Below are positions 25,680 to 34,210 of a stretch of 45,117 bases of DNA, piece after piece. Each line of letters begins with the position of its first letter. The stretch's first letter is position 1. Source of the DNA: Candidatus Doudnabacteria bacterium (GTDB lineage Bacteria > Patescibacteriota > Doudnabacteria > UBA920); contig JAEUSF010000008.1 of NCBI GenBank assembly GCA_016788665.1, positions 1 through 45,117 of the forward strand, read 5' to 3'. The notes under the pieces are model-generated. The model was not told the DNA's origin and ran no database searches. It worked only from the letters and a program-made list of their open reading frames with translations. The translations under genes and the position numbers were made by a program.

Positions 25680-26501
25680 TTAAGGCTTATCTACTTTGCA
25701 ATTTTGCAAAAAATTCTCCAAATCAGCCGGCGTGCCTAAACCCCACACTTCGGGCAAAACCGCTGCCTGTAAAACCATACCTTTGTCTAAAAGTTTTTGA
25801 TACAAAGGAGCAATATAAAATTCCCCTTTCCCCGCTTCTCCAAAACGTTCGTTGTTAGCCATTACACTTTCAACTTCGTCCAAAAAATATTTAGCTTTAG
25901 AAAAATAATAAGCCCCAATGTTGGCATAAGCTCCTTTATTCATAAGTTCCGGATCCTTTTCGGCAACTTTTTCTATAACATTGCTCCCGGGCTTAGTCAA
26001 AGAATAGCTCCACTTGGCCACACCATCATTTACAGCTTCAAAAACCGGGATTATCCCCGCCGTTTCAGGACCTTTATTTAAAATTAAGTCCTCCAAAATT
26101 TTGCCATCAAAATAATGATCAGAATCAGAAAACAATACATCCTCATCCAAATTCATAAAACTTTTGGCCATATAAGCAGTTTCGGCAGCCCCACGAGTCA
26201 CCTCTTCAAGTTCGACTATATTTATTTTATCCCTATATATTTCTTTTAGTTTTTGCTCAAGCAAAAATTCTTGGTTATGTTTTTTTAAAATAACAAAAAC
26301 CAAATCCTGCATCGAAACTTTTAAAGACCCCTCAACCTTTTGTCCAGGATGCTCAACAAAAGGCAGCGACCCCGTCGCCCACCTAACCATAGGTAAGCCC
26401 TTCACATTTATAAGAGGTTTTGGTTTTTTATACTCCGGGTTTTGGTCAGAAAGTTTAGCAAACCTCGTACCCAAACCAGCCATTGGAATTATTACTTTCA
26501 T
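25680..26501 (-). CDS. Sugar/alcohol-phosphate nucleotidyltransferase
   Basis: 273 residues. The signature IIPMAGLGTRFAKLS is followed by KKPKPLINVKGLPMVRWA; the metal site is FSDSDHYFDG; the C-terminal strand is WGLGTPADLENFL. Compared with its neighbour it has a longer loop between the two halves of the nucleotide signature. It lies between a small cupin gene and the next nucleotidyltransferase. The actual substrate is not predictable. Confidence 0.86.
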   Translation of the reverse strand: MKVIIPMAGLGTRFAKLSDQNPEYKKPKPLINVKGLPMVRWATGSLPFVEHPGQKVEGSLKVSMQDLVFVILKKHNQEFLLEQKLKEIYRDKINIVELEEVTRGAAETAYMAKSFMNLDEDVLFSDSDHYFDGKILEDLILNKGPETAGIIPVFEAVNDGVAKWSYSLTKPGSNVIEKVAEKDPELMNKGAYANIGAYYFSKAKYFLDEVESVMANNERFGEAGKGEFYIAPLYQKLLDKGMVLQAAVLPEVWGLGTPADLENFLQNCKVDKP

Positions 26502-26524
26502 ATAATTTTAAAAAAAATAAATTT

Positions 26525-26845
26525 TTAAACTAAATATTTATCGCCTTTTGCAGACGGAGCTTTAACTACAACAGTCACACCTTCCTCCAAACATTCAAAA
26601 TCTGCAGGCTCATCCGGTGCTAAATACACAATATCGTCAGCACCAATTTCCTTACCGGCCATAATATATTTACCACTTACCACGGCGGTTATCTCCCAAG
26701 CCACCTTATGAACATGCTTTGCTTCTTTATCCCCCTTCATATACCTCTTGATAGAAACTTCAAAATCTTTTGTAGGCACAATTGTGGGAACGAAGTCGCC
26801 CACAAACCAACCTTTGGTAAAACCAGACAGCTTATGTATATCCAT
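26525..26845 (-). CDS. Small cupin-fold protein
   Basis: 106 residues with a single cupin barrel: KHVHKVAWEITAVVSGKYIMAG gives cupin motif 1 (with two histidines), and IVYLAPDEPADFECLEEG is motif 2. May bind a metal and a sugar or nucleotide-linked ligand, as isomerase or sensor. Between the HAD gene and a nucleotidyltransferase, all within about 25 nt of each other. Confidence 0.78.
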   Translation of the reverse strand: MDIHKLSGFTKGWFVGDFVPTIVPTKDFEVSIKRYMKGDKEAKHVHKVAWEITAVVSGKYIMAGKEIGADDIVYLAPDEPADFECLEEGVTVVVKAPSAKGDKYLV

Positions 26846-26856
26846 AAAATTACACT

Positions 26857-27480
26857 TTAATAAATATGAGATAAATGGTTCTTAAACAAATACATATTTA
26901 CGTCGTTAGCATTATCTACTACCAATACAGTAGCCCCCGAAGCTTTAGCGGCCATAACCCCATGCGGAGCATCTTCAACAATAATAGTTTCTTCAGGTTT
27001 AACGCCCAATTTTTCCATAGCCAACAAATAAATTTCCGGATCAGGCTTATTGTTTTTTACATCCTCGTTAGACAGAAGCAGATCGAAATAATGTTTAAGC
27101 ATTGCATTCTCGAGCATAACTTCCACAGTTTCCCTTATTGAATTTGAACACACCGCCAATTTTATTCCACCAGTCTTAAGCTGCCTCAGCATAAGCTGCT
27201 TTTCAAAAGAAGGCCTGGTTAAACTATGAAGCCTTCGTTTCGTATGCTTCTGCTTTAAACTTTGTATTAGCTCATGAAGTTCCACCGGAAAACCTTTTTC
27301 CAAACTTAATCTCCTAAGCTTATGAACTGTTGGCAAACCGTTATAATAGCTATCGTGTTCTTCTCGGGAAATTGAAAAACCAAAAACAGCTAAAGCTTCG
27401 TTTAAAGCTTCATAATGCCACTCCCGAGCGTCAACCAATACGCCATCTAAATCAAACAAAACTGCTTTAATTTGGGACAT
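26857..27480 (-). CDS. HAD-superfamily phosphatase/phosphomutase (beta-PGM-like)
   Basis: 207 residues. Motif I is FDLDGVLVD (nucleophile D10, acid/base D12), motif II is AVCSNS, motif III is the lysine in NNKPDPEIY, motif IV is IIVEDAPHG. The helical cap lies between motifs I and II (about 15-85). It acts on a small phosphorylated metabolite, perhaps preparing the substrate for the adjacent nucleotidyltransferases. First gene after an internal promoter. Confidence 0.9.
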   Translation of the reverse strand: MSQIKAVLFDLDGVLVDAREWHYEALNEALAVFGFSISREEHDSYYNGLPTVHKLRRLSLEKGFPVELHELIQSLKQKHTKRRLHSLTRPSFEKQLMLRQLKTGGIKLAVCSNSIRETVEVMLENAMLKHYFDLLLSNEDVKNNKPDPEIYLLAMEKLGVKPEETIIVEDAPHGVMAAKASGATVLVVDNANDVNMYLFKNHLSHIY

Positions 27481-27503
27481 ATGTAAAGTATAACCTTATC
27501 CGC

Positions 27504-27532
27504 ATTCTACTCCTATACCCAGCTAGGTTCAA
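27504..27532 (-). promoter_or_regulatory. Internal promoter ahead of the HAD-cupin-nucleotidyltransferase group
   Basis: On the minus strand TTGAAC (27532-27527), a 17-nt spacer and TAGAAT (27509-27504), in the 58-bp gap before the HAD gene. The elements match consensus at 4/6 and 5/6. Confidence 0.45.
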
Positions 27533-27538
27533 GTGAGT

Positions 27539-28561
27539 CTAATACTTAAACTCTTCCATCTTTTCCAAAGTCGCCTTCTTTAGCTCTTCCTTTTTTACCA
27601 AATTTTTGAAAATACGAATATTATAATAAGCATCCTGCTCCAAGTCGCCCATTTTATCCTTATGATCATACAGATCCTTAACGGTGTCCTCTACCAAAAA
27701 CTGGGGCTTGAAACCTAACACCTCTTCCGCTTTTGCCGTACTAATTTTATAATTTCTGGAATCTTGAAAAAATTTCGTTTCAAGTAAAATTTCCGGTTCA
27801 CCACAACTTTCCAAAACTTTTTTTACCGCTTCGGCAATTTCTTTTACCTGATAGTTTTTACTTGCTACATTAAATATTCCGCTAATTTGCTCAGGTGCTT
27901 CTACAGCCGAGACAAAACCTTTCACAACATCTCTAAGATCATAAATCGGTCTCCAGATATCGGGATTATTTATAATAATTTTATTATCAAGTAAAGCGCT
28001 TTTAAACATCGCATTTACAACCAAGTCCATACGCATACGTGGACTATATCCAGAAACTGTCCCTTGCCTCAAAGAAATTACCGAAAAGTTCTCACCCTGC
28101 ATTTGCATAACACCCGTTTCACCTTCAAGTTTAGAAATACCATACGGATATTCACAGTTAGCCGCCGCCAGCTCATCATAGGCTTGATTATGAGTAAACC
28201 CATAAACCGAACAAGATGATGCGCATATAAAACGTTTTACCCCGGCCCGCTTTGCTAAATAAGCCATATAACAAGGCAAAGCGGCGTTCAACATAAAATT
28301 TTTAGATGGACTATGTTCTGCCATCGGATCATTGGACAATCCTGCTAAAAAAATCACTTGATCAAACCCGCTAAAATCTGACTCCATACATTCAAACAAA
28401 TCTTTTTTTACAAGATTAACATGACTATCCAAATAATTTCCAAACCAACAAGTATCTATAACCGTCACCTCGTGTCCCAATTCCAAAAGCTTCGGCACCA
28501 ACATGGTACCAATATATCCCGCTCCTCCACCAACTAGTATTTTCTTTTTACTTGCTTGCAT
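27539..28561 (-). CDS. NAD-dependent epimerase/dehydratase (extended SDR)
   Basis: 340 residues. Nucleotide-binding GGGAGYIGTML, then CASSCSVYG with the catalytic Ser and YPYGISKLEGE with YxxxK. The substrate-binding C-terminal half includes RPIYDLRDVVKGF. Its length and layout suit a nucleotide-sugar epimerase or dehydratase. It overlaps the RmlD-like gene by 14 nt. Confidence 0.9.
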   Translation of the reverse strand: MQASKKKILVGGGAGYIGTMLVPKLLELGHEVTVIDTCWFGNYLDSHVNLVKKDLFECMESDFSGFDQVIFLAGLSNDPMAEHSPSKNFMLNAALPCYMAYLAKRAGVKRFICASSCSVYGFTHNQAYDELAAANCEYPYGISKLEGETGVMQMQGENFSVISLRQGTVSGYSPRMRMDLVVNAMFKSALLDNKIIINNPDIWRPIYDLRDVVKGFVSAVEAPEQISGIFNVASKNYQVKEIAEAVKKVLESCGEPEILLETKFFQDSRNYKISTAKAEEVLGFKPQFLVEDTVKDLYDHKDKMGDLEQDAYYNIRIFKNLVKKEELKKATLEKMEEFKY

Positions 28562-29285
28562 TTTTCTTCACCTTAAAAAGTTTGTTGTACCGGGAAGTAT
28601 TCAAAGAAGTATCACTCGGAACAGTAAAATCCACATCTTTTATAGAAACCTTGCCAATTTCCTTTTTTGCATCTAAAGACTTGGCATAAGCATAAACGCT
28701 TCTGCGCTTGTGACCCAAATGAATAACACCCTTTATTCCTGCTTCTACAACCCTTTTTATTTTCCCCGCAACAACTTCCACACTCTCCCGACTGGTAAAA
28801 TGGTCAACAAAGGCTTTGGGATAAGCAAAAACTTTAGGACCAAACGAAGTGCGAATTATTAAAAAGTCATTTAGCATCCGTACCGCACACTCACCTCCTA
28901 ATTTTGACCAAGCGTATTTGTTTACCGGGAAAACTTCGTCGTCCTCTTTATAGTTACCCCGTCTACCAGAAAACACGTAATCAGTACAAATATAAACCAT
29001 TTTTATTCCCAGCGTAAAACAAAGCTTAGCTAAATTTGCGGTGCCCACAACATTTGTTTCCAAAGCTTCCACAGGGTTTTTCTCTGCTATAGGCGGAGAA
29101 GTAAATGCTGCCGCATGTACTATAATTTCGGGCTTATGCTTCTTTAAATAACCCTGTATTTGTTTTAAATTCCTCACATCAAACTCAGACATGCTTGGGT
29201 ACAAGGCTTTAGGCCAAAGCTTTTTTATTTCACTGCCCAGAAGGCCCCCACCCCCGGTAAACAAAAGTTTGTTTTGTTGTATCAT
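28548..29285 (-). CDS. RmlD-like dTDP-4-dehydrorhamnose reductase family protein
   Basis: 245 residues, shorter than typical RmlD (about 290). It has FTGGGGLLGSEI, AAAFTSPPIAEKNP, ICTDYVFSG and NKYAWSKLGGE (YxxxK). A nucleotide-sugar 4-ketoreductase role is likely. The adjacent RmlC-like gene (4-nt overlap) supports a deoxysugar pathway; RmlA and RmlB of classical type are not obvious, though an epimerase/dehydratase lies next door. Confidence 0.82.
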   Translation of the reverse strand: MIQQNKLLFTGGGGLLGSEIKKLWPKALYPSMSEFDVRNLKQIQGYLKKHKPEIIVHAAAFTSPPIAEKNPVEALETNVVGTANLAKLCFTLGIKMVYICTDYVFSGRRGNYKEDDEVFPVNKYAWSKLGGECAVRMLNDFLIIRTSFGPKVFAYPKAFVDHFTSRESVEVVAGKIKRVVEAGIKGVIHLGHKRRSVYAYAKSLDAKKEIGKVSIKDVDFTVPSDTSLNTSRYNKLFKVKKNASK

Positions 29286-29899
29286 AAAAAGTTTTCAGAA
29301 CGAGGGTCCTTTTGCCAATCACCTATACTTAGACCCAACTTATCCTTGGCGCTAATTATAAAATTATTTTTTTCTCTCTGAAACTCATTGTAAATTTTTT
29401 CCTCACACAAAGACCAATCTATGTCTTCAGACAATGGGTGTATGCCCGCTTCATTACCAGGACTGTAGTCGCCAGTACACATATATTCAACCAACCCACC
29501 TTCGGGCAAATAAATACCGTGAGCAAACCCAGGCGGAACCCAAATCCATTCTCCATATTCATTTTCCAAGCTTCCAATTAACTCAGCGGCAACAATTTTA
29601 CCAAAAGTTTTTGAATTCTTACGAATATCTAAAGCAAGATCAATAAGTCGACAATTCAGTGGCCTTACCAATTTACCCATATAAGGACTCCATTGGAAAT
29701 GCAAACCCCTTAAAACTTTTGGCTTCGAATAACTTTCATTTGCCTGCAAAATTTCTGCACCAGAACCCAAAAACCCTGCCATATCGCTCTTACGGAAAGT
29801 TTCGGTAAAATAACCCCTCTCATCTTTAAAGCGGGCATATTTAAAAATTTTTACTTCCTCTATTTTAAGAGAGCGTGTTTCCAAAATTTTCATAATCAA
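29282..29899 (-). CDS. RmlC-like dTDP-4-dehydrorhamnose 3,5-epimerase family protein
   Basis: 205 residues. It carries DERGYFTETFR, VLRGLHFQ (active-site His), MGKLVRPLNCRLIDLALDIR and WVPPGFAHGIYL, the standard RmlC blocks of a dimeric cupin. Epimerises a 4-keto-6-deoxy nucleotide sugar. The gene overlaps both neighbours by 4 nt, tying it to the RmlD-like gene and the next glycosyltransferase. Confidence 0.88.
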   Translation of the reverse strand: MIMKILETRSLKIEEVKIFKYARFKDERGYFTETFRKSDMAGFLGSGAEILQANESYSKPKVLRGLHFQWSPYMGKLVRPLNCRLIDLALDIRKNSKTFGKIVAAELIGSLENEYGEWIWVPPGFAHGIYLPEGGLVEYMCTGDYSPGNEAGIHPLSEDIDWSLCEEKIYNEFQREKNNFIISAKDKLGLSIGDWQKDPRSENFL

Positions 29900-30708
29900 A
29901 ATTTAAAAGTCGAAATTTTACCCGAATCTTGAGCTGTATTTAATTCTGAAAAAGGATAATACACCGGGGTACCAAACTCCTGATTCAACTTACAATAAAC
30001 TTGCATAAAATGCACACTGCCAGGCAAAGCAGATTTTTGCGGCTGCCATTTTTTGTTAAAAAAATCCTCATTTTCTTTAGCAAACCTGTTATTGGCAAGT
30101 TTAAAATTTCCCTTCCAGCCTGGATCAGGATTCCCCGCTATAATATTTTTCACTCCCAAACAATATATATTATGCAAATGACTGTGAGGCATTTCAGTTT
30201 GCTTGTAATACAACGCCATACGCATGGCATAGTCCCCATCTTCCATACCGTTTCCAGCAAGCCTTTCATCAAACCAACCTATTTTTTTTACAGTTGATTT
30301 AGAAATGAAGAAATGACTCCAACTTCGGTTTACTGTGGCACTGTCAAACAAACCAACCTGAGCGTTGAAAAACCATTTAAACGGCCAGTATATCTCCAAG
30401 TCATCGTTGAGTATTAAAACTTTTTCGGCTTTCGAAACTAAAATTAGTTGATTCCAGCATCTAGCTAGCGGCTGGTGGCTTAAATGTGTAACCACGGCAT
30501 TAGCCTTTATGGTCTTCAAAAACTCCGTGGCTTTTTGCAGATATTCCTTTTGTAAACCTTCGTCGTAATAGCCGTTCAAAATATAATTTTTTTCTACTTT
30601 GGGAAAGACTTTCTCCAGCTGCTTTACCAAAGGCACAAAGTACGTGTCAAACCTTTTTATGTAAGTTACAACGCCTATTGAATATTTGTTTTGAAAAAAA
30701 TTATTCAT
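29896..30708 (-). CDS. Family 2-like glycosyltransferase
   Basis: 270 residues. N-terminal IGVVTYIKRFDTYFVPLVKQL, metal-binding region VLILNDDLEIYWP (D102, D103) and GWFDERLAGNGMEDGDYAMRM, which carries the ED catalytic motif of GT-A enzymes. Starts within the last bases of the flippase gene (8-nt overlap). Confidence 0.8.
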   Translation of the reverse strand: MNNFFQNKYSIGVVTYIKRFDTYFVPLVKQLEKVFPKVEKNYILNGYYDEGLQKEYLQKATEFLKTIKANAVVTHLSHQPLARCWNQLILVSKAEKVLILNDDLEIYWPFKWFFNAQVGLFDSATVNRSWSHFFISKSTVKKIGWFDERLAGNGMEDGDYAMRMALYYKQTEMPHSHLHNIYCLGVKNIIAGNPDPGWKGNFKLANNRFAKENEDFFNKKWQPQKSALPGSVHFMQVYCKLNQEFGTPVYYPFSELNTAQDSGKISTFKF

Positions 30709-32242
30709 GGGCCAAATTAAATTTAACCAAAATTTTCTTTATAAAACTTCGAATCAACTCTTCGTCTTCCGTATTATAAAAACCAAACAGTTTATAGATC
30801 AAAAGGTAAATAAGTATGCTTAATGGCCCCAAAATAACTAACGAAATCAGGCCGTTAACCAGAGGTATAATACCATACATTCCAAACAAAAAGAACGCTA
30901 AGCCCGTGGATATAATTTTAGCAAAAAGCTTTAAATAGAACCTGAATATACCAGATAACTTTAAAAACTTTTTCTCAACCCAATAAAACATAAAAAGCAA
31001 GGGTAAGGTAGCAAGAAAATACGCCCAAGCAGCGCCCAAAATTCCATACTTAGGCACCAAAATAAATAGCAAAACAACATTTAAGGCAGCTAAGCAGGTT
31101 GACCATTTCGCCAGAAACTTTACCTGACCCAAACCCAATATAAAATGATAAAGCGTGCCATATAAAGCCAAAATAAAGTAAGTAAAAGCTAAAACTACCA
31201 AACTAGAATTAGACTTGTCGGCAAAATCTTTATTTAACCAAAACAATAAAATTTTGTCGGAAAACAAAAGTATGCTCAAAGTTATTGCCGAAGCAAACAC
31301 CGCCAAATTGCGAATTATTCTTCTGTAAATGTCGCCCAACATTTCAGCCTTGCCTTCGGCTATAAGCGAACTACTCATAGGAAAAAATACGTTGCTCAAA
31401 CTGCCAACCACAAGCGCGGTTTTACTGGAAACAGAACCCGCAATCCCGTAATACGAAAGTTGGGCAGGCCCTAAAAAAGCAGGAATAAACAAGCGGTCAA
31501 ACTGCTGAAGAGCATTGTTTGTTATATTTGCCAAAGCAGCATATATTCCAAAACCGTAAACTTTTGAAAAAAACTTTTTTTCCAAAGAAAAACCCAGCTT
31601 AAAATCCGGCATTAAACGTTTTGCGAACCGCCTATATAACAACGAAACAATTATATAAATAATTAAGTTAGACAAAAATATTGCCTTAAGCTGAAAACCC
31701 TGCAACACCAAAACCAGCATGACTAAACTGGAGGCCGTCAGCTGAAACATATTAAGCTTGGTAATTATGTCATAACGCTGCAAGGCTTGCGGAATCAAAA
31801 CAAACACGGAATTTACAGAGCTCACAAAAAAAATAAGTCCGCTTAAAATAAAGACCGGCATAATATTTCTTACGGCATAGCCATCTATATGAAATATGTT
31901 TAAAAAGAATATACCCAAAACTCCGTATACTAAAAGACCAACTACCCCTATAACCAGATAATTGGTATTCGCAAAATTAAACAATTTCTGATTCTCTTCA
32001 CTTTCGCCTTTTGTATAATTTTCAGACACAAACTTAACCATTGCTGCCGTTAAACCCAAATCTAAAAGAGCTAAAAAGGCTGTTATGGTTCCTATTAACA
32101 AATATATACCGTAGTCTTCTGTACCCAGTCTTTTTACAACCACAGGGGTTATTAAAAGAGAAAAAATGATTGGCCAAGTAAAGCCAATCAAGCTGTAAGA
32201 AAGATTCTTTAAAAGTTTGTAACTAGTAGAATTAGTTTCCAT
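30701..32242 (-). CDS. Wzx-like polysaccharide flippase (MOP superfamily)
   Basis: 513 residues with about 13-14 membrane helices and no large soluble domain. Signature regions: LLITPVVVKRLGTEDYGIYLLIG near the N-terminus and LFIPAFLGPAQLSYYGIAGS in the middle, typical of PST/Wzx transporters. Translocates lipid-linked oligosaccharide across the membrane. It starts in an 11-nt overlap with the upstream methyltransferase gene. Confidence 0.92.
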   Translation of the reverse strand: METNSTSYKLLKNLSYSLIGFTWPIIFSLLITPVVVKRLGTEDYGIYLLIGTITAFLALLDLGLTAAMVKFVSENYTKGESEENQKLFNFANTNYLVIGVVGLLVYGVLGIFFLNIFHIDGYAVRNIMPVFILSGLIFFVSSVNSVFVLIPQALQRYDIITKLNMFQLTASSLVMLVLVLQGFQLKAIFLSNLIIYIIVSLLYRRFAKRLMPDFKLGFSLEKKFFSKVYGFGIYAALANITNNALQQFDRLFIPAFLGPAQLSYYGIAGSVSSKTALVVGSLSNVFFPMSSSLIAEGKAEMLGDIYRRIIRNLAVFASAITLSILLFSDKILLFWLNKDFADKSNSSLVVLAFTYFILALYGTLYHFILGLGQVKFLAKWSTCLAALNVVLLFILVPKYGILGAAWAYFLATLPLLFMFYWVEKKFLKLSGIFRFYLKLFAKIISTGLAFFLFGMYGIIPLVNGLISLVILGPLSILIYLLIYKLFGFYNTEDEELIRSFIKKILVKFNLAHE

Positions 32243-32975
32243 ATTTTTTCAAGATGGTAAAGCCCTGACAAACAGGTTCGTGTTGTATTACCCAGCCATT
32301 AACTACTTCAACAAAATTTTTATTTTCTTGGAATTTTTTTCCTACGTACTCTTCTATGGCTCTAATTACTCCCCGCTCGTTGTCCCAGCCTAAACCCCAA
32401 CTTCCGTCACGTCTTTTATACAGCTCCCTTAAATTGGTGTCATGAAAAATAACCGTAGCATTAGAACTCAAATATGGAAACCAAGCATTTATTTCCGCCA
32501 CTGTATGGTTATACTCATGGCTAGTGTCTATAAATAATAAATCTATTTGTGCCTCCCAGCCTTTTCCGGCCGCATACTCAGGGAATTCTTTTGCAAACTT
32601 TATGTCGTCACTTTGTACAAAATTCCACCTACTCCAATTTGAAACATCTCTGCAGTCATTCATATCCACGCTTAAAAGACTGGAGTTAGTAATTTGAGCC
32701 GCGCGCTCAAAAACAAAAGTACTTTCCCCGCCCCTGACTCCAAGCTCTACTATTAGTTTTGGTCTTGAAGCCAAAACTTGGGCAAACAAAGTCGGCAAAT
32801 GGTCGCAAATATCAGTCCTTAATTCACCTCTTTTTTGAACCTCGGCAAGAGGTCCAAACTCCGAAATGTATTTTTTTTGCTTACCCCTCAAGAGGTCCAA
32901 GAAAAAATTTCGGACATTGACTGCTTGATTAATAACCCTTCTTTTGACCCCGCGTTTAAATCTTTTGTATGTCAT
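32232..32975 (-). CDS. Class I SAM-dependent methyltransferase (CmcI/TylF-like)
   Basis: 247 residues. LIVELGVRGGESTFVFERA is SAM motif I, SLLSVDMND the acidic loop, and DLLFIDTSHEYNHTVAEINAW with IFHDTN the metal/DTSH region of Methyltransf_24-type sugar O-methyltransferases. First gene of the long minus-strand glycan operon, with a near-leaderless promoter just upstream. Confidence 0.85.
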   Translation of the reverse strand: MTYKRFKRGVKRRVINQAVNVRNFFLDLLRGKQKKYISEFGPLAEVQKRGELRTDICDHLPTLFAQVLASRPKLIVELGVRGGESTFVFERAAQITNSSLLSVDMNDCRDVSNWSRWNFVQSDDIKFAKEFPEYAAGKGWEAQIDLLFIDTSHEYNHTVAEINAWFPYLSSNATVIFHDTNLRELYKRRDGSWGLGWDNERGVIRAIEEYVGKKFQENKNFVEVVNGWVIQHEPVCQGFTILKKYGN

Positions 32976-32992
32976 ATAAATATTATGTAGAA

Positions 32993-33001
32993 ATTATAGC
33001 A
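32993..33001 (-). promoter_or_regulatory. Extended -10 promoter of the main glycan operon
   Basis: The minus strand carries TGCTATAAT (-10 at 32998-32993 with the TG element). The start of transcription would be near 32986, only about 10 nt before the ATG at 32975. The element is identical to that of the pilus operon. Confidence 0.6.
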
Positions 33002-33005
33002 TATT

Positions 33006-33011
33006 TATGAT
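33006..33011 (+). promoter_or_regulatory. -10 element of the rightward operon
   Basis: TATGAT on the plus strand, with the gtrA-like ATG 14 nt further on, so the leader would be under about 10 nt. It lies within a few bases of the divergent -10. Confidence 0.4.
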
Positions 33012-33025
33012 AACATGCAGACATT

Positions 33026-33433
33026 ATGCAAGAATTTATTTCGAAACAAAACTTAAAGGCATTTGCCAAATTCTGCCTGGTCGGTATATTAAGCACGCTA
33101 GTCAACTACTCAATTTTTTATGCACTTTTTAAAATTGCAGACTTCTATTATTTACTCGCAAGCTCTTTAGGATTTATATGCGGAATTTTTGTAAGCTATA
33201 TCCTTAACCGGAAATTTACCTTTAAATCCGAAAGTCAAAAAAGGCTAATAGAATTTTTTAAATACCTGCTGGTCTGCCTTGTTTCGCTCTGCTTTAGCCT
33301 TCTAACTTTAAACCTTATGGTAGAAAAAGCCCACCTCTCTCCTCTCTTGGGCAATCTTTTCGCCATTGGAGTTTCTACGGTTTTAAATTTTACCGGTGCG
33401 AGACTTATAGTTTTTAAAGCAAAATTACTATGA
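33026..33433 (+). CDS. GtrA-family membrane protein
   Basis: 135 residues with four membrane helices. FAKFCLVGILSTLVNYSIFYALF and GFICGIFVSYILNRKFTF are the family blocks. GtrA proteins help translocate polyprenyl-linked sugars or act as flippase accessory units. The gene overlaps the next by ATGA. Confidence 0.92.
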   Translation: MQEFISKQNLKAFAKFCLVGILSTLVNYSIFYALFKIADFYYLLASSLGFICGIFVSYILNRKFTFKSESQKRLIEFFKYLLVCLVSLCFSLLTLNLMVEKAHLSPLLGNLFAIGVSTVLNFTGARLIVFKAKLL

Positions 33434-34023
33434 CAATAATTGTCCACCGCGTAAATACAATAGAAAAACTTAAAACTATTCCGTCTGATTTTGGTGTTGA
33501 AATAGACGTACGCCACGACAACAGAACGGGGAGGCTATATTTAAACCATGACCCTGGTGACGGAAAAGACTTAGAAGAATATTTAAAAAACTTTCACCAT
33601 AGTTTTATTATCTTTAACATAAAAGAAGCCGGCATAGAACAGGCTTGCTTGAATTTAGCCACCACCTACAACCTACCCCCTACTAGCTTCTTCCTCCTTG
33701 ACGTTGAATTCCCCTACCTCTATAAAGCCTCCAGGCAAAAAGGCATAAAAAATATTGCCGTCAGGTACAGTGAAGCAGAGCCAATAGAAATGACTCTTAC
33801 TCAAAAAGGTTTTGTGGAATGGGTCTGGATAGATGTAAATACCAAACTCCCGCTTAATGCAAATATCGTGGAAGAACTTAAGGGCTTTAAAACCTGCCTG
33901 GTTTCGCCGGAATGTTGGGGCCGGCCGGAAGATATAAAAAAGTATACAGATGAAATGAAAAATTTAAATTTCACTCCCAATGCAGTCATGTGTGACTTTG
34001 AATATATAGAAGAATGGAAGTAA
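33430..34023 (+). CDS. Short GDPD-like protein
   Basis: 197 residues, a reduced GDPD fold: H6-R7, E24 and D26, H40-D41 are kept, but the ENT motif of the 24238-24918 homologue is missing. Later strands include FIIFNIKEAG and WVWIDVNTK. Translationally coupled to gtrA (ATGA). It is followed, beyond a G+C-rich insertion-like gene, by a nucleotidyltransferase, mirroring the other GDPD-like/nucleotidyltransferase pair. Confidence 0.75.
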   Translation: MTIIVHRVNTIEKLKTIPSDFGVEIDVRHDNRTGRLYLNHDPGDGKDLEEYLKNFHHSFIIFNIKEAGIEQACLNLATTYNLPPTSFFLLDVEFPYLYKASRQKGIKNIAVRYSEAEPIEMTLTQKGFVEWVWIDVNTKLPLNANIVEELKGFKTCLVSPECWGRPEDIKKYTDEMKNLNFTPNAVMCDFEYIEEWK

Positions 34024-34152
34024 ATAGGCTTTATGTAGAAACAAAATTTTTCGTACTAAATATAACAGATGCTACATATTAAGCAGCTTATCCAACCTCA
34101 CTAAAGCTCGTCGGATATGTCTCTACATATTTAAATAAAGTGAAAAATAAAA

Positions 34153-34187
34153 AAGCCCCGACATTAATTCGCCGGGGCTTGTTGCTT
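34153..34187 (-). terminator. Terminator of the 2H-phosphoesterase-like cassette, bidirectional
   Basis: An 8-bp stem AAGCCCCG (34153-34160)/CGGGGCTT (34173-34180) with a 12-nt loop. On the minus strand it is followed by TTTTATTTTT; on the plus strand a seven-T run (34185-34191) follows closely. Confidence 0.75.
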
Positions 34188-34210
34188 TTTTTACAAGCGT
34201 TCCTCCGTTT

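Noticed and set aside
33235-33516. Minus-strand ORF opposite gtrA
   Set aside because: Shadow of a four-helix membrane protein frame, with no domain of its own.
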